Shown piece after piece: positions 17,910 to 26,045 of a DNA stretch of 64,000 bases. This DNA comes from JAXGPP01 sp040766885. Lineage in GTDB: Bacteria; Planctomycetota; Planctomycetia; Pirellulales; Thermoguttaceae. Positions within the stretch are counted from its first letter, which is position 1, and the number at the start of each line of letters is the position of its first letter. Made by a program: the position numbers and the translations under genes. The DNA lies in assembly GCA_040766885.1 (NCBI GenBank), contig JAXGPP010000005.1, forward strand, positions 416,921 through 480,920, written 5' to 3'. Under the pieces are notes generated by a model that was not told the origin of the DNA, searched no databases, and worked only from the letters and a program-made list of their open reading frames with translations.

Positions 17910-18377
17910 ATGATCGCGATCAAGCCGCACCATTTCGTGGACATTGTGACGGCCTGCGCAGACGGGCGAGCGGAGTTCGCGCCGCATCCCTACGGACATG
18001 CGGTACACAGCGTCGCAAGAGAGATTCTCGCCCATCGCGACGTCACGCTGCGTATCGAGTTTGGGGCCGACGACATCTGCCTGCCCTGCCGCCACAACGT
18101 CGATGGATTGTGCGACGACATCATCGATACCTCGTTCCGGCCCACGGCCCCCGAGTCGAAGCGTGAGTACAATCTCCTCATCGACCAGCGCTGGGCACAG
18201 CGGCTGGGTCTGCGGCAAGACGACGAATTGACCGCCCGGGAGCTGTGCCGGCGCATCCGGGATAGCTGCAGCGACCTCACCGAGATCTACCGGGAAGTCC
18301 CGCCTGACATGACGGCAGCAAGGCAGGCGAAGCTGCAGAAAGGAATTGCCGTGTTCCTCGGCGAGCCAGTTCCATGA
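17910..18377 (+). CDS. DUF1284-like protein
   Basis: A 155-residue cytosolic protein resembling DUF1284: it begins with IKPHHFVDI, has a strand RIEFGADDICLPC and a second Cys in GLCDD, the family's conserved His and Cys pattern, which suggests a metal site. It is somewhat longer than the DUF1284 proteins I recall. The ATG at 17910 follows GAGGGTGA; a GTG six bases earlier is less likely. It is the last gene of the rightward cluster and converges on the GH2 gene with a 22-bp gap. Function unknown. Confidence 0.7.
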   Translation: MIAIKPHHFVDIVTACADGRAEFAPHPYGHAVHSVAREILAHRDVTLRIEFGADDICLPCRHNVDGLCDDIIDTSFRPTAPESKREYNLLIDQRWAQRLGLRQDDELTARELCRRIRDSCSDLTEIYREVPPDMTAARQAKLQKGIAVFLGEPVP

Positions 18378-18399
18378 AGTTTCTCACGGCTGCGGCAAG

Positions 18400-21300
18400 T
18401 TATGGAGATTCCTGGTAGAAGATCACCTTGTCGAGCATCAGGTTGCGGTCTTCTCCGTCCTGGTTCAGGTCGTTGACCAGCGCCAGCGAGAGTTCGTGGG
18501 TCCCTGCGGCAAGTTCGATCGGCAGGGAATACGGCCGCCAGTTGCCGCTGATCAGTTGCACCTGGCCAAGCAGCTTGCCGTCGATGCGGACTTCGACGAG
18601 CGGGTAGACTCCGGCGGCCTTCGTGCCGGAAGCCGTCACCTCCATCGTATATCGGCCTGTGGCGGCCACTTCGACCGCCGCTTTCACATAACCATTGCAC
18701 GCCAGCGATACATGGGCGCCCAGGTTGCGGAAGAAGGGCATTTCTGGCTGGGGCGTCATCTGTTCGCACTCGATGGCTACGCCCAGCCGGGGCGTAAAAT
18801 TGCCGCCCAGCGCGGCCAGCAGCGCGCCGGCGTAGCGAGCCGCCTTGCGGGAATTCTGCGGTTCGGTGTCCCAGCGAACCTGATCCAGCACAATCATCCC
18901 TTTGCCGCGCCTGGCCACGCCAATTGCCGGCGGACTGGCAAGAAACCGCACGGCCGTGCCGCTCTCCTGATCGCGAGCGATCAGGATCTTGTCGACATAG
19001 AGATTGCGATCCTCCGCCGGCGGGTTGCTGCCGTCATTGATGAAGGCCACTGAAACCTCGTGCCGCCCCTGTTCCACGCGGCCGAAGGTCGTCATGGTGT
19101 GCCACTGATCATCGGCAACGGCGACGAGGCCGAGAGGCTTCTGGTCGACGGAAATCCGCGCCAGCGGATACTCCCCCTTCGCCGGCGTGCCACGGGCAAC
19201 GAGGCCGATTACGTAGTCGCCCGTGGCAGGAAAATCGACCACGGTCGATGCAGAGCCGGTCGTTGCGAACACCACGCCCGGCGACCGTCGCTCGACGATC
19301 TGTCCCTCGAGCTTCCAGTCTTCGATTTCGAAGGTCCTCACGTCCTTGCCATCCAGGCTCTTGGCAAAGATGCCGTCGACCATCTCGTCTGCCCGCGGCG
19401 TTTCGGCCCAGTCGATTCCGACATGCGGGCCGAGCCAGTAGAGATCCTCCCGAGTTATGGCCTCGAGGAGCGGTTCGCTGCCTTCTGCCCGAATGATGGG
19501 GCCGGAGTAGGGTTGCAGAGTGATATCGAGCGCGAGCCCACGGCATAACGCGTCGAATGCCGCCGGATTGGCACGATGGACAACGAGGGTCCCGCCTTGC
19601 TCCACGAATCGGAGCGCTGTGCTGGCGTCGATCTCGCCGCCGCGGCATACCAGTAATTGGCAGGCGGACAGATCGGCCATCGCGCTGTCTGTCAGAACAT
19701 CGTACTGCAGCCCGAGGCTGTTCAGATATGCGTGGTATTCGTCCGTGCCGCCCAAAACAGCCGTCCTTCGCACAGTCGACGAATATCTAGCAAGGTATTC
19801 GATCAGGTTGGCCAGTATCCGTGCCGCGGCAGGCTCGCTGTCGATCTTCTCGATCAGGTTCATCTGGCAGTACACGATGCAGCCGCGGCCGACCGGCTGC
19901 TCGACCAGCGGAGCATTGTCGATCCCGGTTGCGGAGCCGGAGACGACGATTGCCAAAGCTCCGCCCGACGCGGGCCGCGCCGGGTCGTGAGTGGCCACCA
20001 GGTGATCGCCGCGCCAAAACTTGAGATCAGCCGGCTCAACGCCTGCCAACGCGGGATGACTGGGACGGGTGGGAGACGTCATTGTCGACCGGTGCCTGGT
20101 CAGGCTGATGTCGAACATCCCCTGCGGGTAGGCCTCCTGGCGAAGAACCAGCACGCGGCCGCCTCGGGCGGCAAAATCGAGCAGTGCCCGGCGTTCCGGC
20201 ATCGTGCGGCCGATTGCCGGGTGCTCGTTCTCCCTGGCCGCCAGCGAATCTGAACCGATTACCAGAACGTCCAGATTCGCGTCGATGTCGCTGAACGCCG
20301 CAACGGTTGCGGTGCGGAGGCCAGCGGCTTTGAATCGCCGGGCTGTTGTGCCCGGAGGATCGTAGAGACCTAGCGAAACCGAGGCCTTTGGCAAATCGAT
20401 CGGCGGGAAGACCCAGTATCGATGGGTATCGTCAAATACCAGTCGGCCGTTGCGGCGCAGACTCAGCCGCCAATCCACCGCCGTGCGCGATTGAACCTTC
20501 GGCATGTTCAAGACAACTTCGAGCATCTCCTGGCCGGCCGGATCAAGAGCAAGCACTTGTTGACCTCGGTCGACGAGTTCGCCTCCACGGGTCAGCTCCC
20601 ACAACAGTTCGAGCGCCGACGGTTCAAGGATGTCGTTGAACACCTCGAGTCGGCGCGCGATTCGCTGGCCCGCGTAGAAGCGGCTGTCGTAGTCGTGGCA
20701 ATAGGCCGCAATCGGCTGGTAGGCATACTGATGAGCCTCGTAGAGGGGATTGGCTGGCTCCAGCGGTCCACCCTCGATCACGGTCCACGGCGAGATGCCT
20801 GCGACCCCGAAGTGACGGTAGCCGAGGATCTGCATCCGCCACGATTCCGCCTTGCCCAGGTCTCGATAACGCTTGTAGTCGAGATAGGCTTCATCGCCGA
20901 AAAAGACCGTGTGCCACGACGGATCGCGCGACGGCAGCCAGAGAAACTCGCCGACATAGAGCGGCTTGTCCTTTTTCCAGAGGAACTCGTTGCGCCCATC
21001 CTGGAACATATGATCGATTTTCTGCGGCTCGGCAAGCCACCAGGCTTCATTCGGCCAGCACGTGAAATCGGGATACTCGTGGGGATAGTGGATGCCGATC
21101 GCATCAGCCACTCCGCCCGGATCGCCGTCCGATTCATAGAACATCGGCCGCGTCGGATCCCACTGCTTGACCAGGCGGCCCATGCGGACCAGGTCGGCCT
21201 TGGCGGGCGAGGCATCGTTGAGCCGGCCGCCGAAGAACTCGTTTTCCAGGCTCCACATGACCACCGACGGCCGGTTCTTGTCGCGGTCGACCATCGCCCG

Positions 21301-22473
21301 GAGATGATCGGCGTAGTGGTCCCAAAAGACCGGGTCGTTGATGCGGTACGTGTCGTCATCGTTCCAGACCGCGCCTTCGACGATCATCAACAGGCCGACC
21401 TCATCCGCCACTTCGTAGTGGAGGCTCGGCCAGGGCTGTGTGTGGGTGCGGAAGGCGACGCAGCCGCACCGCTTGATCGCTTCCCACTGGCGGCCGATTT
21501 CGTCGCGCGTCATCTGACCGCGCGGAGGCCACCACGATGTGGCCAGCAGGTGAATCTTCACGCCGTTCAAGTAGAAGTCGTGCCCCGCGACCCAGAACTC
21601 GCGAAAGCCGAACCGGGTCCGCAACTCGTCGCCGCTGGAAAGCTCGCTTCGCAGGTGGAGCAGATGCGGATCGGTGTGCGACCACAAGGGCGCGTCCGGC
21701 CATGGTTGCCGCACAGTCACCGAGGCCGACTCCCCGGCCGGTATCTCCACGCGGGTCGAAGGGAGTTCGAGCACGTCGCGGCCCTGGTCTTCGACGGCAG
21801 CTCGAAGTTGAACGACCGCGGCGGTTGCCGACTCGTTGGCCAGCGTGTACTCGACCACGAGTTCGCCGCGGCGGACCGACGGCTTGATGAACAGGTCCTT
21901 GATGTGCACTGCCGGATGCGACCGCAAGACGACGTCATCCCAGATCCCATACTGCCCGTAGAGTCCGCCAACAGGCGAGAGAATCTTATCGCGGGGAACG
22001 CTGCGGGCCTGGCCCCTGCCCTCGTCGCGGCTGAGGTCGACCTTGCCGGGCGCGAAGACGCCGGTCCAATCGTGGCAGCCCACCAGCAGTTCGTTGGGCC
22101 CGTCCAGGCAAACCGCGTCCGTAACATCGACGTGGAACGGCTGATAGCCGCCGAAACAGCCGCCCACTTCCCGGCCGTTGACCAGCACGCGGCTGTTGTA
22201 CTTCACTCCGCCGAAGTGAATCTCGATCTGTTGCCCGTGCATTTCGGGGGGCACGGTAAACGACCTTCGCAGCCATACCCGCTGGTAGTCTGTACCGTTG
22301 AAATAACCCGGCACGGTGCATCGCCGCCACGCGGTGGCATCGGGAGGATTTGACAGATCGCTGACCGGTTGCTGTTCCCACGAGCCGTTGAGAGTGACTT
22401 CCTGCCGCGGCGGATCACCGGCCACTGCCGTGAGCGTCAGTAGCAGGCATGTAATCGGTCCGGCGTGAATCAT
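18400..22473 (-). CDS. Very large secreted GH2-family glycosidase with two C-terminal CBM-like repeats
   Basis: A 1357-residue secreted glycosidase. The ATG at 22473 follows AGGAGG and opens a signal peptide of about 18 residues. Residues about 25-190 are the GH2 sugar-binding domain, 190-290 the immunoglobulin-like domain, and 295-600 the TIM barrel. The predicted acid/base is E412 in WSLENEFFG and the nucleophile E509 in LYVGEFLW. The middle (about 700-1100) includes segments like LDVLVIGSDSL and ACQLLVCRGGEID that recall glutamine-amidotransferase-like domains of beta-galactosidases. Two related modules end the protein; each has YPL, a GTHEL or GRHEV strand, and an EDRNLxxDKI motif, like calcium-dependent CBM60-type domains. 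The likely role is removal of beta-linked sugars from a polymer outside the cytoplasm. It is about 300 residues longer than a typical GH2 enzyme. Confidence 0.9.
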   Translation of the reverse strand: MIHAGPITCLLLTLTAVAGDPPRQEVTLNGSWEQQPVSDLSNPPDATAWRRCTVPGYFNGTDYQRVWLRRSFTVPPEMHGQQIEIHFGGVKYNSRVLVNGREVGGCFGGYQPFHVDVTDAVCLDGPNELLVGCHDWTGVFAPGKVDLSRDEGRGQARSVPRDKILSPVGGLYGQYGIWDDVVLRSHPAVHIKDLFIKPSVRRGELVVEYTLANESATAAVVQLRAAVEDQGRDVLELPSTRVEIPAGESASVTVRQPWPDAPLWSHTDPHLLHLRSELSSGDELRTRFGFREFWVAGHDFYLNGVKIHLLATSWWPPRGQMTRDEIGRQWEAIKRCGCVAFRTHTQPWPSLHYEVADEVGLLMIVEGAVWNDDDTYRINDPVFWDHYADHLRAMVDRDKNRPSVVMWSLENEFFGGRLNDASPAKADLVRMGRLVKQWDPTRPMFYESDGDPGGVADAIGIHYPHEYPDFTCWPNEAWWLAEPQKIDHMFQDGRNEFLWKKDKPLYVGEFLWLPSRDPSWHTVFFGDEAYLDYKRYRDLGKAESWRMQILGYRHFGVAGISPWTVIEGGPLEPANPLYEAHQYAYQPIAAYCHDYDSRFYAGQRIARRLEVFNDILEPSALELLWELTRGGELVDRGQQVLALDPAGQEMLEVVLNMPKVQSRTAVDWRLSLRRNGRLVFDDTHRYWVFPPIDLPKASVSLGLYDPPGTTARRFKAAGLRTATVAAFSDIDANLDVLVIGSDSLAARENEHPAIGRTMPERRALLDFAARGGRVLVLRQEAYPQGMFDISLTRHRSTMTSPTRPSHPALAGVEPADLKFWRGDHLVATHDPARPASGGALAIVVSGSATGIDNAPLVEQPVGRGCIVYCQMNLIEKIDSEPAAARILANLIEYLARYSSTVRRTAVLGGTDEYHAYLNSLGLQYDVLTDSAMADLSACQLLVCRGGEIDASTALRFVEQGGTLVVHRANPAAFDALCRGLALDITLQPYSGPIIRAEGSEPLLEAITREDLYWLGPHVGIDWAETPRADEMVDGIFAKSLDGKDVRTFEIEDWKLEGQIVERRSPGVVFATTGSASTVVDFPATGDYVIGLVARGTPAKGEYPLARISVDQKPLGLVAVADDQWHTMTTFGRVEQGRHEVSVAFINDGSNPPAEDRNLYVDKILIARDQESGTAVRFLASPPAIGVARRGKGMIVLDQVRWDTEPQNSRKAARYAGALLAALGGNFTPRLGVAIECEQMTPQPEMPFFRNLGAHVSLACNGYVKAAVEVAATGRYTMEVTASGTKAAGVYPLVEVRIDGKLLGQVQLISGNWRPYSLPIELAAGTHELSLALVNDLNQDGEDRNLMLDKVIFYQESP

Positions 22474-22764
22474 CACCAGGGCCTCCTGTCGAACCAGATC
22501 CTCGTCATCCTCGCTCGGCAAGCACGGCGGACGAACGACCATCCCGTGCCTCACACCGGAGTTCTCTTCGGGTCGGTTGCGTCCGGCAGCCGATCGACTG
22601 TTTTAGCACGGCCGACGGCAATGTGCCATCGGCCACAAGTCCCGGCCAGGCTCAGTTCAGTTGCCTTGCCACCCTGCGATCGGCGAGACATACTCAGAGC
22701 ATCTGAAAAGCGTGTTCACTTCCGGAATCGACCAGGTTGTCGTCGCGTAGGAGAGTCGGGAGCT

Positions 22765-23451
22765 ATGGAATCTGGCGGATTCGCGCCGACGCTGCTTGAG
22801 TTTCTCGAACAACTGGCCGACCACAACAATCGTCCCTGGTTCCAGGAGAACAAGCGCCGATACGAGCTTCTGGTCCTGGAACCGGCGATGGCATTCATTC
22901 GCGATTTCCGGCCGCGGCTGAAGAAGATCTCGCCGTACTTCGTGGCCAGCGACCAGCGGGTCGGCGGCTCGCTCATGCGAGTCTACCGCGACACGCGGTT
23001 CGCCAAGGGGGGCGAGCCCTACAAGACGAATGTCGGGATCCAGTTCCGCCACGAGCAGGGGCGCGACGTCCACGCGCCGAGCTTCTACGTCCATATCGAA
23101 CCCGGCGAGTGCTTTCTCGCCGCGGGCCTGTGGCGCCCAGATCCCATCGCATTAGGTCAGGTCCGACAGGCGATCGTTGCATGGCCCGACCGCTGGCGAC
23201 GGGCGAGCGGGAATCGCCGATTCCGAGAACGATTCTCTCTGGATGGCGCCAGCCTCAAACGCCCGCCTCGCGGCTTCCCCGCGGACCATCCGCTGGTTGA
23301 AGACCTCAAGCGGACCGACTTCATCGGGGTTGAATCGTTGACGGAACACGACGTTCTCGACCGCGCATTCCTGGACCATGTGGCCGAGTCGTTTGCCGCC
23401 ACCCGGCCGTTTATGCGACTGCTGTGCGACGCACTAAATGCGCCGTTTTGA
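22765..23451 (+). CDS. DUF2461 family protein
   Basis: A 228-residue cytosolic protein of the DUF2461 (TIGR02453) family, which is widespread and of unknown biochemical role. Diagnostic stretches are LEFLEQLADHNNRPWFQENK at the N-terminus, GGSLMRVYRDTRFAKGGEPY, and FYVHIEPGECFLAAGLW. Length matches the family. The ATG at 22765 is preceded by GGGAG; an open frame reaches further back through the 291-bp divergent region but lacks a ribosome site. It looks like a housekeeping gene inserted among secreted hydrolases and diverges from the GH2 gene. Confidence 0.93.
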   Translation: MESGGFAPTLLEFLEQLADHNNRPWFQENKRRYELLVLEPAMAFIRDFRPRLKKISPYFVASDQRVGGSLMRVYRDTRFAKGGEPYKTNVGIQFRHEQGRDVHAPSFYVHIEPGECFLAAGLWRPDPIALGQVRQAIVAWPDRWRRASGNRRFRERFSLDGASLKRPPRGFPADHPLVEDLKRTDFIGVESLTEHDVLDRAFLDHVAESFAATRPFMRLLCDALNAPF

Positions 23452-23567
23452 AGCCGAACACGTACCGATGCGCCGCGAACGGCATGATCGAGTCAAGACA
23501 AGCGATCACGAGGTGTCAGATGCTTCACGACTCCACACTGGATATGCCGGATCTGAGGATACAGGCG

Positions 23568-25961
23568 ATGAGGCGAGCCACTGCGATATTCCTGGCGTTC
23601 TTTCTGCCGGCGCCCGTCGGCGCGGCGGAACAGCACGACACGCGCACGATGGCCGACATGGCCCAACGCGTCGAGCGGCCGGACGGCTTTCCCCGGGCGT
23701 CGGCGGTCTGTTTCTCCAGCCGCTGGCGGCATCCGGCCAACGCCAACGACCCGCACGACACGTTCCAAGCGGCGGCCGATTTCCACGCCACTGGTTTCTA
23801 CTGGATCAGCGGCGACAGCCAGGCCTGGTTTGAAGAGATCAAGCGCCGCGGCTATCCCTTTCAGGGCTGGCTGAGCACGATTCTGCCGGACAAGCTTTTC
23901 GGCAATACGCGGCAACAGGGCCGGATCCTCAATGAGCAGGGAGAACTGGTGACTGGGCCGTGGATGCGGGCCTTCAACGGCTGGTGGGGCTGCATGAACA
24001 GCCCCGAGTACCGCGCGGTCTACCTCGATTATGTGAAGATGTATATCGACGCTGGCGCCGACTCGCTGCAAATGGATGATCCGGGCGAGAACTACACGGC
24101 CATCCAATGGGGCGGCTGTTACTGCCCGCACTGCAAGGAGAAGGCCGCTCGGCTGGGCAAGTCACCGCCGGAGATCCAGCAGCAATCGACCGAAGAATTC
24201 TACCGCTGGATGCGCCGCGAGATGGATGCCTATGCCGGGCGGCACGTGCCGTTTTCGTGCAACAGCCGTCCGGGCGACAAGTACTTCTTCGACTTCGCTT
24301 TTGACTTTGGCCTGGCGGAACTGGCCGACGGCCATGCCCGCCCCGAGGCCCTCTACCGTGCCGTTCGAGATGCGGAATCGCGGGGCAAAGCCCAGATGTT
24401 CACCTACGTGTCGACCAGCCTGACCCGGACACGAGCCGCCATCGGCCTGGCCTACGCATGCGGCACGCACACCATCGTGCCGTGGGACGTTTACATCGCT
24501 ACCGGCTCGCCGCGCTACTTCGGCAAACCGGAAGAGTACGCCGACCTGTACGGCTTTGCCCGTGCGGCGGCTCGCTATCTTGACGGCTATGAGGACGCCG
24601 CCGTGCTGCTGCCCCAGGCCGCCGATCCGCGCTACCCGTACGCGCCGTTGGCGGTGCGTGGCGGATCGAGCGAGCTGAGCCTCTTTGTCCGGGCGATCCC
24701 GGGCCAGGCCGATGCACCGGTGGTCATTCACTGTGTCGACGCGAGCGATCAGCCGCAGCCTTTCCGTCTGGATATTGATCCGGCACGGTTCTTCGGCGAT
24801 CGGCCGGTGACGATCGATTTTGTCGCCCCAGCGGCGTACGACCGGGCGGCACATCAAGCGGCCGAGCAAACGAAGAACTTCGGCCCCCTGGCCGTGACTC
24901 GGCGACTGGCCGAGGGTTTTGTGAACGGTTGCGATGTCCCGGCCGTCGGACCATGGGGGTTGGTGGTGATCGCACCCGATCCTTCGAAGCCGCGGTCGGT
25001 CTGGCCGCCGGCTATTCTGGCCGACGATGCCAGCCGTTATACGTCGCGCCTGCTCGTGCGGATGTCGAGCGCCACGCCCAACGCGACGGTGCGGTACACG
25101 CTCGACGGCAGCGAACCGACCGCCGGCTCGCCGGCTTACGACGAGCCGCTTGCGCTCACGGCGGCGACCACGGTAAGAGCAAAAGCGTTCAGTCAGGAGA
25201 AAGCCAGCGCGGCAGCCAGCGCCACCTTCCGGCCGGGAGTGGTCCAACGCCGGCCGATCGCACCCGATGCAATCGCCGGGCTTCGGCTCTGGCTGAAGGC
25301 CGATTCGCTGCTCGACGATCAACAGCCCGGTGAACCGGTCGTCCGCTGGCCGGCCACAGTCGGTCCCGCCATGCAGACGGAGAAGGTAAAACTGGCGGAT
25401 GGCCAGATGGCGTCGCCGCCCACCCTGGCCGGCACTGCTATTGGAGGCATGCCGGCGGTGCGGTTCGCCAGCGGTACCGATCTGCTGGCGATTCGCAATT
25501 TCGCCAACGAGCATCTGGCAGGTGCGTTCACCGTATTGATGGTCACTTGTTCCGAGGATCCGTATTTCGGCGCCTGCGGCAATTCGCTCAACGGAAATGG
25601 CGGAATCCCCAGGCTCTACCTCACACGCAACGGGCTGACCTACAACGCCACTTCGTTGCACGCGGGGGTGACCCGCGGGCAGCCGGCCCTGCTCGGCTAC
25701 ACGCACGACGGCACCGATGCGGCGAGCGTCTTCGTTAACGGGATACGGAGCGGCACTGCCCGGGGAGCGGAATACGCACGGGTGGAGCAGTTCGGCGGCG
25801 GCAACTTCGCCATCCCCTTCTGGTCGGGCAATACCTATCACCCAGGCGATGTTGCGGAAGTGATCGCCTTCGATCGGTGCCTGAGCGAGGAAGAGCGTGC
25901 CGGAGTTGAGCAGTACCTGGCGGAAAAGTATCGGCTACGAACCGTCAAGCTTTGGGAATGA
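23568..25961 (+). CDS. Secreted TIM-barrel glycosidase-like protein with CHB_HEX and LamG-like domains
   Basis: A 797-residue secreted protein. The ATG at 23568 gives the signal peptide MRRATAIFLAFFLPAPVGA; an ATG at 23520 with GAGGTG upstream is an alternative. Residues about 30-330 look like a (beta/alpha)8 glycosidase: the strand GADSLQMDDPGE is acidic at its C-terminal end, followed by GGCYCPHCKEK, a Cys pair seen in several uncharacterised glycosidase families. Residues about 490-560 form a chitobiase/beta-hexosaminidase C-terminal domain (VRYTLDGSEPTAG, TTVRAKAF). The last 220 residues (GLRLWLKADSLLDD to DVAEVIAFDRCLSEEE) are a LamG/concanavalin-like domain. A role in binding and cutting polysaccharide is inferred; the catalytic family is not assigned. 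Confidence 0.82.
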   Translation: MRRATAIFLAFFLPAPVGAAEQHDTRTMADMAQRVERPDGFPRASAVCFSSRWRHPANANDPHDTFQAAADFHATGFYWISGDSQAWFEEIKRRGYPFQGWLSTILPDKLFGNTRQQGRILNEQGELVTGPWMRAFNGWWGCMNSPEYRAVYLDYVKMYIDAGADSLQMDDPGENYTAIQWGGCYCPHCKEKAARLGKSPPEIQQQSTEEFYRWMRREMDAYAGRHVPFSCNSRPGDKYFFDFAFDFGLAELADGHARPEALYRAVRDAESRGKAQMFTYVSTSLTRTRAAIGLAYACGTHTIVPWDVYIATGSPRYFGKPEEYADLYGFARAAARYLDGYEDAAVLLPQAADPRYPYAPLAVRGGSSELSLFVRAIPGQADAPVVIHCVDASDQPQPFRLDIDPARFFGDRPVTIDFVAPAAYDRAAHQAAEQTKNFGPLAVTRRLAEGFVNGCDVPAVGPWGLVVIAPDPSKPRSVWPPAILADDASRYTSRLLVRMSSATPNATVRYTLDGSEPTAGSPAYDEPLALTAATTVRAKAFSQEKASAAASATFRPGVVQRRPIAPDAIAGLRLWLKADSLLDDQQPGEPVVRWPATVGPAMQTEKVKLADGQMASPPTLAGTAIGGMPAVRFASGTDLLAIRNFANEHLAGAFTVLMVTCSEDPYFGACGNSLNGNGGIPRLYLTRNGLTYNATSLHAGVTRGQPALLGYTHDGTDAASVFVNGIRSGTARGAEYARVEQFGGGNFAIPFWSGNTYHPGDVAEVIAFDRCLSEEERAGVEQYLAEKYRLRTVKLWE

Positions 25962-26045
25962 TCGCGGCCCGAGGCGCCGCTCGCAGCTTCTTGTTATCCG
26001 CCTGATTAGTCCATTTATACCATCTTCTTTCATACGGCGGGCACC

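Noticed and set aside
20422..22353. Rightward 643-codon frame opposite the GH2 gene
   Set aside because: Antisense of a gene with intact GH2 catalytic motifs.
24162..25841. Leftward 559-codon frame opposite the CHB_HEX/LamG gene
   Set aside because: No signal peptide, motif or ribosome site; shadow frame.
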